IMG/VR virus record: IMGVR_UViG_3300035701_004121
Location: 1 to 20,369 of that record
Reading direction: 5' to 3' (one strand)
Length of the DNA stretch: 20,369 nt
DNA from: a virus
The position numbers and the translations under genes are program-made. Below the pieces are notes generated by a model. That model did not search any database. It was not told where the DNA came from and saw nothing but the letters and a program-made list of their open reading frames with translations. How positions within the stretch are numbered: the stretch's first letter is position 1; every line of letters begins with the position of its first letter. Positions 14,095 to 19,317 of this stretch are shown piece after piece.

Positions 14095-14322
14095 ATGACA
14101 AACAATCATAGCACAATCGATCCGGAAAGTCAAAAAGCCTTAGAGTTCGCAAAGGCAATGATAGAAAACGTTACTGTCGGTAAAACGGCTGCGCATTTTA
14201 ATAAATTCTTTACCCTCCGTAAACTAGCGGATATTTATTCTACTTGTTTAAACCGGAGTTACTCTTATGAACGGATTAGACAGTTGATTGTAATGTACGG
14301 AAAGCGGGGTGAAAAATCATGA
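14095..14322 (+). CDS. Small helix-turn-helix regulator (sigma-region-4-like)
   Basis: 75 residues. The C-terminal half FTLRKLADIY, then SYSYERIRQLIVMYGKRG (about residues 40-72), resembles the helix-turn-helix of sigma70 region 4 (L-x2-IA-x2-L...S-x2-RVRQ). The N-terminal half is acidic and helical. As first gene after the rightward promoter and divergent from the integrase, it is a good candidate for the early/lysogeny switch regulator. A five-codon ORF (14081-14098) ends on its ATG in an ATGA overlap, so translation may be coupled to that leader peptide. It ends in an ATGA overlap with the membrane protein gene. Confidence 0.75.
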   Translation: MTNNHSTIDPESQKALEFAKAMIENVTVGKTAAHFNKFFTLRKLADIYSTCLNRSYSYERIRQLIVMYGKRGEKS

Positions 14323-14492
14323 AAAACAAACTAATGAAAGTTAAACCTTATATTTTGGGTTTCCTGTTTGCAGTTTTAATGTTCGGCGCTTTCTGGATAT
14401 ATAAACATTTTAATGCGTTTATAGTGGCGGCCAACTACCCTGAAGTAGTCAGTAATTTAAAAATCCAGAAGGAATTTTCGGTAAAAAAATAA
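14319..14492 (+). CDS. Small single-span membrane protein
   Basis: 57 residues. A lysine-rich start (KNKLMKVK) is followed by one hydrophobic helix (ILGFLFAVLMFGAFWI, about residues 12-27) and a polar C-terminal tail. The positive-inside rule predicts the N-terminus in the cytoplasm. The ATG overlaps the TGA of the regulator (ATGA) and its TAA lies in the 5' arm of the hairpin at 14488-14515. No family is recognised; superinfection exclusion or a holin-like role are possibilities only. The overlap and the clean transmembrane pattern argue it is real. Confidence 0.72.
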   Translation: MKNKLMKVKPYILGFLFAVLMFGAFWIYKHFNAFIVAANYPEVVSNLKIQKEFSVKK

Positions 14493-14515
14493 CGTCAGCT
14501 TGAACTGACGTTATT
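14488..14515 (+). terminator. Perfect 11-bp hairpin after the membrane-protein gene
   Basis: AATAACGTCAG and CTGACGTTATT pair perfectly around a 6-nt loop, with AAAAAA before and TTATTC within and after the stem. It could terminate on either strand, but the U-run is poor and genes continue rightward, so partial attenuation or an mRNA-processing site is as likely. Confidence 0.55.
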
Positions 14516-14548
14516 CACAAAAATTACAAGTTTTTATGAAGGATTCTT

Positions 14549-14755
14549 ATGAAGAATATAACAAAAAAAGGAAGGTTTGTCAAGGAGTGTGTCATGTGCT
14601 ACAGGGAAGCAACCATTCCTAGACGGCATGAAACAGGTCATCTCTTTTGGTTATGTGAAAGTGATGATCGGGGATTTGGCGACCTTTATGGGAAAAGGGA
14701 ACTCTCATTTAGAGAGTGTGGCCTGTTAAAAATTGTTACAAGATTATTTATATGA
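14549..14755 (+). CDS. Small putative zinc-binding protein
   Basis: 68 residues with CVMC (residues 14-17) and two later cysteines (LWLC-like FWLCES and FRECG). A four-cysteine zinc site is therefore possible, although the last two are about 22 residues apart. It is rich in Arg and Lys. Two things support it: an AAGGA five bases before the ATG at 14549, the best-placed ribosome binding site in this block, and a TGA that overlaps the ATG of the annealing-protein gene (ATGA). No family is recognised. It may assist DNA metabolism with its neighbour. Confidence 0.66.
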   Translation: MKNITKKGRFVKECVMCYREATIPRRHETGHLFWLCESDDRGFGDLYGKRELSFRECGLLKIVTRLFI

Positions 14756-15354
14756 ATAAATTACCAACAATAAATATCAAAGGACACGAATACGTCATGG
14801 TCAAGGATAGAATCCTAGCCTTTAATGAAATGTGTCCAAACGGCAGAATAACAACCGAAATAATCAAATACGAGAATGGAAAGGTTGTTATTAAAGCAAC
14901 GGTTTTACCGGATGTTAAAAATCCGGACAGATTCTTTAACGATTATTCCCAAGCGGATGAATCGCAGGGGATGGTTAATAAAACATCAGCCCTAGAAAAT
15001 GCGTCTACTTCATCAATAGGGCGTTGTTTAGCACTAATGGGTATAGGAATACTAGACGGTGTTGCTTCAGCAGATGAAATAAAGAAAGCAACCATTGGTA
15101 AAACAAAAGAAGTTGATCCAACTGATGACTGGCCAACCCAAAAGGATGAGTTTTGCAAAGTCCACAACAAACCCATGAAACCGAGAGCCGCCTCAAATGG
15201 TGGTACTTTTTACGACCACAGGGCTAAGGGATTTCTTGATGGGCCAGAGGGTGATGAGTTTATGGTTAGTGAGGAAGGTAAATGGCATGTTTGTTCAGGT
15301 AAAGGATGGAAACTAAGTGCCGGAGAAGTAATTAAAAATGCACAGTCTATTTAA
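14752..15354 (+). CDS. Single-strand annealing protein (ERF/Rad52-like)
   Basis: 200 residues from the ATG at 14752, chosen for its ATGA overlap with the preceding stop; an upstream GTG is not needed. Residues about 1-115 contain a strand-rich core and the signature ALENASTSSIGRCLALMGIGI (in two parts, residues about 75-95), typical of phage ERF/Rad52-type recombinases, where the helix A-x2-A-x-T-x-AIGR-x-LA precedes a Gly-rich turn. The C-terminal 75 residues hold a Cys/His cluster (FCKVHNKPM ... YDHRA ... WHVCSGKGW) like the zinc-ribbon tail of some annealing proteins. It would anneal complementary single strands during replication and recombination. Confidence 0.75.
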   Translation: MNKLPTINIKGHEYVMVKDRILAFNEMCPNGRITTEIIKYENGKVVIKATVLPDVKNPDRFFNDYSQADESQGMVNKTSALENASTSSIGRCLALMGIGILDGVASADEIKKATIGKTKEVDPTDDWPTQKDEFCKVHNKPMKPRAASNGGTFYDHRAKGFLDGPEGDEFMVSEEGKWHVCSGKGWKLSAGEVIKNAQSI

Positions 15355-15366
15355 CAATTAATAGTC

Positions 15367-15396
15367 GCTCTGAATAAAAGAGAGGTTATTCAGAGC
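15367..15396 (+). promoter_or_regulatory. Leader hairpin with an alternative partner, before the initiator gene
   Basis: GCTCTGAATAA and TTATTCAGAGC pair perfectly (11 bp, 8-nt loop). The end of the 3' arm (AGAGC) can instead pair with GCTCT at 15405-15409, so two mutually exclusive folds are possible in the 113-nt gap. There is no U-tract. It might be an attenuator or an operator; nothing else is seen in the gap. Confidence 0.6.
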
Positions 15397-15467
15397 AAAT
15401 CTTAGCTCTTATTAGGGGACGAGTAGCTTAGCCCATGAGGGTTGAGATTTAACAGTTTTGTAAAAAT

Positions 15468-16529
15468 ATGGCTAGAAAAAGAATGATTGATCCAGAGTTT
15501 TGGCTAGATGAAAAACTAGCAACTGTGTCGCCTCATGCAAGACTTCTTTTTATCGGACTTTGGGGTATTTGTGATGACAATTACGCTACATTACCAAATA
15601 GACCTGCTTGGATAAAAGCACAAATCTTTCCTTATGAGAATGTTGACACTCCACGACTACTCGACGAGTTATCAATGACTGGTGGTCTAGTACTCTTTAA
15701 AGATGAAAATGGTGAAGAATACTGGTTTATTAAAAATTTCTTCAAATATCAGAAGATTGATAAACCTTCAAAACCAAAATACGCACAGTTCGACGAGCAC
15801 TCGACGAGTACTCCTGCTGAAGTTAAGTTAAGTAAAGATAAATTAAGTAAAGATAAGAAAAGCGAAGCGAAGCTTAAGGAAGAGAGTGTTAGAGAGAAAC
15901 CAATTATCCCTCCGGCTTCGCCGTCGGGATCGCCTTTTACAAAAGAAGAACAAGAAATTTTAAATACCCCAGAAGATAAGAAGTTTTCCAGTAAGTGTGA
16001 ACGTTTAGAAGAAATCGAAAAGCTACAGTATTTTAAAAGCGGACTTAAAGCTAAAGGACTGATGTTTCTAATGTTTTTCCTGCTTGTCTTACCAGTTCAC
16101 GCCACTACCGTTTCGATTAACTACCAAATCTCACTTAGCCCCGCCAAAGCCTATAAGTTAGTCCTGAAAGAGCCATCGATCTCACCTCCAAAACAAGCAC
16201 TTAAGACTACTGGCTCTGGCGGTTCAAAGACATTTGAAGGTTATACGTTAGAAGAAATTGTCAATAGGGTAGCTGTTCTTGAGTCTGGTGATGGTAAGGA
16301 AGTCGGGCTACACGGTTATTGTCTAAGACAGGGTGGCACAAACAAATATGGCTATCTCCCCACTCCTACATTTTGTTTTAAGACAGAAGAAGAAGCAAAA
16401 CTCACAATTTCAAAGTGGTTTGCTAAAAGACTAGATAAAAGACCACTTTATGACTGTTTATGTGAATATAACTTAGGCAAAAAAGGATTAGTGAATTGCA
16501 TGTATTACCAGCATTTTATTTCGATATGA
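15468..16529 (+). CDS. Replication-initiator-like protein fused in frame to a secreted lysozyme-like domain
   Basis: 353 residues in one uninterrupted frame. Residues 1-110 (DPEFWLDEKLATVSPHARLLF ... WGICDDNYATLPN ... FIKNFFKYQ, shown in parts) match the N-terminal winged-helix domain common in phage replisome-organiser/DnaD-type initiators. Residues 111-190 are a Lys/Glu/Ser linker with repeated LSKDK. At residue 199 begins a typical secretion signal (MFLMFFLLVLPVHA) followed by a Pro/Gly-rich stretch and a Cys-containing domain with VLESGDG ... NKYGYLP ... FCFKTEEEA, resembling lysozyme/transglycosylase-like folds with Glu as catalytic acid. An AAAGGA lies before the internal ATGs (16062, 16071). 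These may be two proteins from one frame. Confidence 0.65.
   Translation: MARKRMIDPEFWLDEKLATVSPHARLLFIGLWGICDDNYATLPNRPAWIKAQIFPYENVDTPRLLDELSMTGGLVLFKDENGEEYWFIKNFFKYQKIDKPSKPKYAQFDEHSTSTPAEVKLSKDKLSKDKKSEAKLKEESVREKPIIPPASPSGSPFTKEEQEILNTPEDKKFSSKCERLEEIEKLQYFKSGLKAKGLMFLMFFLLVLPVHATTVSINYQISLSPAKAYKLVLKEPSISPPKQALKTTGSGGSKTFEGYTLEEIVNRVAVLESGDGKEVGLHGYCLRQGGTNKYGYLPTPTFCFKTEEEAKLTISKWFAKRLDKRPLYDCLCEYNLGKKGLVNCMYYQHFISI
16062..16529 (+). CDS. Possible nested gene: secreted lysozyme-like protein
   Basis: If translation starts at the ATG at 16062 (or 16071), the product is about 155 residues with an N-terminal hydrophobic segment and a plausible signal-peptidase site after VHA. The mature part carries ESG as candidate catalytic region, four or more cysteines, and NKYGY. 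AAAGGA sits 3 nt before 16062 and 12 nt before 16071. It ends in an ATGA overlap with the next gene. In phage, a peptidoglycan-cleaving protein would act at lysis or entry. A product starting here is inference; the frame is also open to the upstream domain. Confidence 0.5.
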   Translation: MFLMFFLLVLPVHATTVSINYQISLSPAKAYKLVLKEPSISPPKQALKTTGSGGSKTFEGYTLEEIVNRVAVLESGDGKEVGLHGYCLRQGGTNKYGYLPTPTFCFKTEEEAKLTISKWFAKRLDKRPLYDCLCEYNLGKKGLVNCMYYQHFISI

Positions 16530-16822
16530 GTAAATCCCAAGAACACAAAATCTTATCAGCTTTGAAAAACCATATTTACGGTTTACACCCTACTTTCTTT
16601 ACCGAACATCTACACATAACGCAGTATGGACGGGCCATTAATAATTTAAGAAAATGGTTCAGGTGTGAATGTAAATCCGGCAACCGTTGTTCATCTGACG
16701 AACACATAATAAATAAAAGGCTTCCTAATAAGACAACGGTCTTTATTTACAAGAAAAATCCTTCTATTAACAGTTATTTTAAGGATTTAAACAAAGAGGC
16801 TGAAATGCCTTTGTTTGTATGA
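16526..16822 (+). CDS. Small winged-helix/HTH-like protein
   Basis: 98 residues from the ATG at 16526 (ATGA overlap with the preceding TGA; the ATG at 16496 lies inside the upstream gene). The N-terminus EHKILSALKNHIYG, then ITQYGRAINNLRKWF (about residues 28-45), has the helix-turn-helix arrangement seen in phage regulators. It is followed by CECKSGNRC, a possible metal-binding knuckle, and a strand pair TTVFIYKK that could be the wing. The C-terminus EMPLFV is short and hydrophobic. The function is unknown; DNA binding is likely. Confidence 0.66.
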   Translation: MSKSQEHKILSALKNHIYGLHPTFFTEHLHITQYGRAINNLRKWFRCECKSGNRCSSDEHIINKRLPNKTTVFIYKKNPSINSYFKDLNKEAEMPLFV

Positions 16823-17100
16823 GTGCAACAATAAACAAAATTAGCGATACTTTTAGGTTCATAAAAGTAGCCTCGGAATTAAAAAGAGGTACCGTAACTC
16901 GTAAAAAGAATAAAAACCTCAAGAAGAGGCGTTTAAATGTTAAATTTCATAGGGTACGAAGTAATCCGACACTTAAAGCAAGCAGGAATGAAATTACCAC
17001 TATAGGAGAATTGTTGAATTATGCAGAGGCGTATCGTATAGCTTTGTTTAAAGATAGTTATGGACAGCTTTGGAAGTTACAAAAAGTTAAGAAACTATGA
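16819..17100 (+). CDS. Small basic protein of unknown function
   Basis: 93 residues. The middle (about residues 22-50) is strongly basic (KRGTVTRKKNKNLKKRRLNVK in two parts), suggesting nucleic-acid contact. The C-terminal half is helical (IGELLNYAEAYRIALF) and ends with a strand-like YGQLWKLQKV. It starts in an ATGA overlap with the HTH-like gene and ends in an ATGA overlap with an 18-codon ORF (17097-17153) that bridges to the next large gene. No family is recognised. Confidence 0.66.
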   Translation: MSATINKISDTFRFIKVASELKRGTVTRKKNKNLKKRRLNVKFHRVRSNPTLKASRNEITTIGELLNYAEAYRIALFKDSYGQLWKLQKVKKL

Positions 17101-17124
17101 TCATTATAAATTTTAATAAATCTT

Positions 17125-17916
17125 ATGTGTACGGGAGTAGCAATTTTCGCTAACAATAAAAAAGCTCTTTATGCTAAAAAGACTACCTCTCATTCTGATG
17201 GGGCAAAAGAATTAAAAATTAATGAGGATAAGTTCAGAAAATTCGAGTATTTATGGTGGCATAGAAAGATACAGCAAGTTCATTACGATAATGTAGCGGA
17301 AGATATTTTAAAGGAAATAGATGAAAAGAAAGCCACTGAATTAGTAGAAAGGCTAGTTAAGAATAAATTAACCAAAGAAAAAGACCTTGTTAAATGGTTA
17401 AAGAATGTTACAGGCGAATGGGATAAACTCTTAGATCCAAAGTTTGAGAGATTGGCTAGGAAAGTTAATCCTCTGCTTTTAACCTTTAAAGATAAAATCG
17501 AAAAGTTTAAAAAACAACCGATTGAAAAATATAACCCTTATCAAGCAACAAAAATTCCTTCATTAAAAGCCATTAAGAAAGTAATTCCCCATCAGGTCGG
17601 GCATCAGGTCTGGAATCAGGTCGGGAATCAGGTCAGGAATCAGGTCGGGGATCAGGTCTGGAATCAGGTCTGGAATCAGGTCGGGGATCAGGTCTGGAAT
17701 CAGGTCAGGAATCAGGTCAGGAATCAGGTCTGGAATCAGGTCAGGACTACGTCTTATTGGGCTATAAAAGTCGTTTTAGGATTACCGATAAAACATTGGT
17801 TTTTTAACTTTTTAAAACTTGGAGTAATGATTGTTTTTGTAGAAGGCAAGGTTAAAGTTTTCGGGAAAAAGGGTAAATATTTAGGAGAATATGACCAGAA
17901 AGAATTTAATAAATAA
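17125..17916 (+). CDS. Protein with 13 tandem (H/N/D)QV(G/W/R) tetrapeptides
   Basis: 263 residues. It begins MCTGVAIF; after Met removal Cys2 would be N-terminal, as in Ntn-type hydrolases such as choloylglycine hydrolases, but no other part of that fold is recognised, so this is weak. Residues about 30-150 are charged and helical. Residues 156-207 are 13 exact 4-residue repeats. The tail has a hydrophobic helix (KHWFFNFLKLGVMIVFV, about residues 221-237) that may touch a membrane, then a basic end. Initiation may be coupled to the 18-codon ORF starting at 17097. I do not recognise a family; a repeat-containing surface or regulatory protein is possible. Confidence 0.72.
   Translation: MCTGVAIFANNKKALYAKKTTSHSDGAKELKINEDKFRKFEYLWWHRKIQQVHYDNVAEDILKEIDEKKATELVERLVKNKLTKEKDLVKWLKNVTGEWDKLLDPKFERLARKVNPLLLTFKDKIEKFKKQPIEKYNPYQATKIPSLKAIKKVIPHQVGHQVWNQVGNQVRNQVGDQVWNQVWNQVGDQVWNQVRNQVRNQVWNQVRTTSYWAIKVVLGLPIKHWFFNFLKLGVMIVFVEGKVKVFGKKGKYLGEYDQKEFNK
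17590..17745 (+). repeat. 12-bp tandem repeat, 13 units (NAT CAG GTC NGG)
   Basis: Thirteen contiguous 12-nt units without indels. CAG and GTC are invariant. Variation is confined to the first base of the first codon (C, A or G before AT) and the first base of the fourth codon (G, T or A before GG). Expansion or contraction by slippage would keep the frame. Confidence 0.95.
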
Positions 17917-17920
17917 AACC

Positions 17921-18055
17921 ATGATCGACTGCATTTTCTGTTGCGGTAAAGGAAAACTAAACTTATGGGCGTTAGCAGGATGGATAATGTTCATTTCAAA
18001 TACTATTTGTATTTTTATGTTAATAAATTTATTAGTTTTTAGAAGGTGTAAATGA
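17921..18055 (+). CDS. Cys-rich micro membrane protein
   Basis: 44 residues: an N-terminal C-x2-CC cluster (DCIFCCGKGK), then one long hydrophobic helix (LWALAGWIMFISNTICIFML in part) and a basic end (RRCK). It is probably inserted in the membrane with a small metal or disulfide knuckle. It starts 4 nt after the stop of the repeat protein and its TGA is one base before the next ATG. No family is recognised. Confidence 0.55.
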   Translation: MIDCIFCCGKGKLNLWALAGWIMFISNTICIFMLINLLVFRRCK

Positions 18056-18056
18056 T

Positions 18057-18143
18057 ATGAAAAAAATAATCACAATAGTCGCTTTTCAAGATAGTACAAG
18101 AAAAATTATTATATATCCCCCATTAGAAACATTAGAAATATGA
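18057..18143 (+). CDS. 28-residue micro-ORF
   Basis: It reads MKKIITIVAFQDSTRK and continues to LETLEI. It starts one base after the preceding TGA and its own TGA overlaps the ATG of the 53-residue gene (ATGA). Support is only the coupling on both sides. It may be a translation-coupling peptide rather than a functional protein. Confidence 0.4.
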   Translation: MKKIITIVAFQDSTRKIIIYPPLETLEI

Positions 18144-18147
18144 AAAA
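18130..18147 (+). repeat. 18-nt direct repeat, copy 1
   Basis: CATTAGAAATATGAAAAA, identical to 18379-18396. It contains the ATG of the 53-residue gene. Confidence 0.85.
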
Positions 18148-18301
18148 TAGAGATAAGATAAAAGTAATCGCCACTATAAAAGATTTTTATAAATGTATTA
18201 AAGGCGATTGTTATTATAGTGGAATAGATAGTTGTCCTACTCATGGATATATGTTTATGAAAAAATTAAAACCTGAAGAATTATCTAAAAACTATGAATA
18301 A
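18140..18301 (+). CDS. 53-residue protein of unknown function
   Basis: Short, mixed-charge protein: MKNRDKIKVIATIKDFYKC, then a Cys-containing centre (C-I-K-G-D-C-Y and S-C-P-T-H), giving three cysteines and one histidine that could bind zinc. The C-terminus is EELSKNYE. It is coupled to the upstream micro-ORF by ATGA. Its first codons lie in one copy of the 18-nt direct repeat. Its last codons overlap a 15-codon ORF (18294-18341) that runs into the structured-RNA candidate. Confidence 0.55.
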   Translation: MKNRDKIKVIATIKDFYKCIKGDCYYSGIDSCPTHGYMFMKKLKPEELSKNYE

Positions 18302-18341
18302 ACCAATAGGGAGAGAGAGTTTTTACTCTCCACGACGCTAA
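18294..18341 (+). CDS. 15-codon ORF resembling the start of the gene at 19314
   Basis: It encodes MNKPIGRESFYSPRR. Its first 20 nt match the start of the gene at 19314 with one change (ATGANTAAACCAATAGGGA), but the frame stops inside the structured-RNA candidate. It could be a decayed paralogue or a leader peptide. It is unlikely to be a functional protein. Confidence 0.3.
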   Translation: MNKPIGRESFYSPRR

Positions 18342-18372
18342 CGTCTTATAAAGACCAAAGCGTGAGGCTCCC
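18309..18372 (+). ncRNA. Candidate structured RNA with a three-way junction
   Basis: Closing stem GGGAG (18309-18313) / CTCCC (18368-18372). Hairpin GAGAGT-TTTT-ACTCTC (18315-18330). A second arm ACGCT (18335-18339) / AGCGT (18359-18363) leads through an AAC/CAA internal loop to GTCTT (18343-18347) / AAGAC (18351-18355). Nearly all 64 nt take part in nested helices in an AT-rich stretch without a long ORF. An alternative GGAGAG/CTCTCC pairing exists. No known RNA class is recognised. Confidence 0.5.
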
Positions 18373-18378
18373 AACCGC

Positions 18379-18396
18379 CATTAGAAATATGAAAAA
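18379..18396 (+). repeat. 18-nt direct repeat, copy 2
   Basis: CATTAGAAATATGAAAAA, 249 nt downstream of copy 1. Here the ATG opens only a seven-codon frame; the real nuclease start (18402) lies just after. Confidence 0.85.
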
Positions 18397-18401
18397 ACAA
18401 A

Positions 18402-18836
18402 ATGATTATTAGAAAATCAACACTTAAAGCTCTAGCTAAACAATACGCTAGGGAAAACTCGAATCCAATATTTTCAAAAAGAAAGCAAGTAGGTAGAGTT
18501 CCTTCATATATTAAGTGGGGAAGTAAATATCATAACACACCCAGCCAGTATAAAGGAAGGTTATACCATTCACGTTTCGAAGCGGAATATGCCATGATTT
18601 TAGATGACATGAAAAACAATAGTGAAATTATGGATTGGCAACCACAGTATGTCTTGAGATTAGATGTTAATGGAAAACATATTTGTAATTATATTGCTGA
18701 TTTTGTTGTTGTAAAAGCTGGACAAGATAATGCTGAAATTCATGAAACTAAGGGCTATTTCACACCGATAAGTAAATTAAAATGGAGATTGGCTCAAGCG
18801 TTATACCCTGATTATAAATTTGTTCTAATACGCTAA
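18402..18836 (+). CDS. DUF1064-type phage nuclease (PD-(D/E)XK-like)
   Basis: 144 residues. After a basic N-terminus it has KYHNTPSQYKGRLYHSRFEAEY (in parts, residues 42-63), QPQYVLRL, NYIADFVVV (97-104) and EIHETKG (112-118), then SKLKWRLAQALYP. This is the DUF1064 layout: Glu60, Asp100 and Glu115-x-Lys117 as PD-(D/E)XK-type metal/catalytic residues. Such proteins occur widely in phage replication and recombination regions and are thought to act as endonucleases. No clear ribosome binding site is present, but the ATG at 18402 gives the natural N-terminus. The gene ends two bases before the ATG of a 41-residue ORF. Confidence 0.82.
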   Translation: MIIRKSTLKALAKQYARENSNPIFSKRKQVGRVPSYIKWGSKYHNTPSQYKGRLYHSRFEAEYAMILDDMKNNSEIMDWQPQYVLRLDVNGKHICNYIADFVVVKAGQDNAEIHETKGYFTPISKLKWRLAQALYPDYKFVLIR

Positions 18837-18837
18837 T

Positions 18838-18963
18838 ATGAAAAAGAAAATTCACAAGAAGGTCTATTTTCCAAAGCAGGGCTATAAGAAAACCAAAAAT
18901 AAGATATTTGGTTGGACTGATAAAAGGTTAAATGGGAAGAATGTATTAGTGGTGATTGAATAA
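18838..18963 (+). CDS. 41-residue basic protein
   Basis: It starts one base after the nuclease stop. The sequence is very basic at the front (KKKIHKKVYFPKQGYKKTKNK in two parts) and ends in strands (FGWTDKRL, KNVLVVIE). The even spread of aromatic and basic residues is like small nucleic-acid-binding phage proteins, but no family is recognised. Support comes from tight spacing to the nuclease gene. Confidence 0.5.
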   Translation: MKKKIHKKVYFPKQGYKKTKNKIFGWTDKRLNGKNVLVVIE

Positions 18964-19003
18964 TTACAGGATGAATTATTAATTTTAAATTAAGACTTAT
19001 AAT

Positions 19004-19189
19004 ATGACAGAAAATGAGTATCAACAAGCATTTTTAAAAAGAGCGATTGAAATGATTAAAGAAATACAAAAACTATCAGAAGAAAAAGATCAGGGCGTTA
19101 ATGTTATATTTAAGTTAAGAGCATTAGAAGGCTATCTCACAGGAGGACTCGAAATTTTTTCACAATTAAATAAGATGGTTGAGGATTGA
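19004..19189 (+). CDS. 61-residue helical protein of unknown function
   Basis: The protein is helical throughout, with MTENEYQQAFLKRAIEMIKE then KLSEEKDQGVN and LRALEGYLTGGLEIFSQL. Heptad-like hydrophobic spacing suggests a small coiled coil or helical hairpin. The preceding 40-nt gap is almost pure A+T with a TTAATTT/AAATTAA palindrome. A TATAAT abuts the ATG but is too close to act as the -10 for this start. Confidence 0.58.
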   Translation: MTENEYQQAFLKRAIEMIKEIQKLSEEKDQGVNVIFKLRALEGYLTGGLEIFSQLNKMVED

Positions 19190-19221
19190 AAATAGTCCTT
19201 TATAAATTTATTAACGGAGAT

Positions 19222-19317
19222 ATGTTACCAATACTTTTAGGATATGTTTTAGCTCTTATACTTGGTTTTGTATTAGGATTTGAATTAGGTAAAAACGGAT
19301 TACGAAACCCAAAATGA
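19222..19317 (+). CDS. 31-residue single-span membrane peptide
   Basis: It is a nearly continuous hydrophobic helix (LPILLGYVLALILGFVLGF) with small residues spaced like GxxxG, then a short polar tail. A GGAGA lies 2 nt before the ATG. A TTGAAA, 17-nt spacer, TATTAA arrangement ends 7 nt before the ATG and could be a promoter. The TGA overlaps the ATG of the next gene (ATGA). The function is unknown; a holin-like or membrane-modulating peptide is possible. Confidence 0.55.
   Translation: MLPILLGYVLALILGFVLGFELGKNGLRNPK

Noticed and set aside
14700-14717. ACTCTC/GAGAGT hairpin inside the zinc-knuckle gene
   Set aside because: Short stem within a coding region with no flanking signal; likely chance.
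15411-15450. tRNA-like start (GGGGACGAGTAGCTTAGC)
   Set aside because: No anticodon arm, T-loop or acceptor 3' strand can be found; the resemblance is limited to the D-arm word.
17590-17745. CRISPR array or diversity-generating-retroelement target
   Set aside because: Units abut without spacers, there are no cas genes, and no reverse transcriptase or template repeat is visible. The coding frame explains the periodicity.
18309-18372. Twister or hammerhead ribozyme
   Set aside because: The fold has a compact junction and some similar words (CTAAC, CTCCCAA), but the conserved core nucleotides and their order do not fit either class.
19004-19010. TATAAT immediately before the ATG of the 61-residue gene taken as its promoter
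   Set aside because: Transcription would start inside the gene and no in-frame downstream start or -35 fits.
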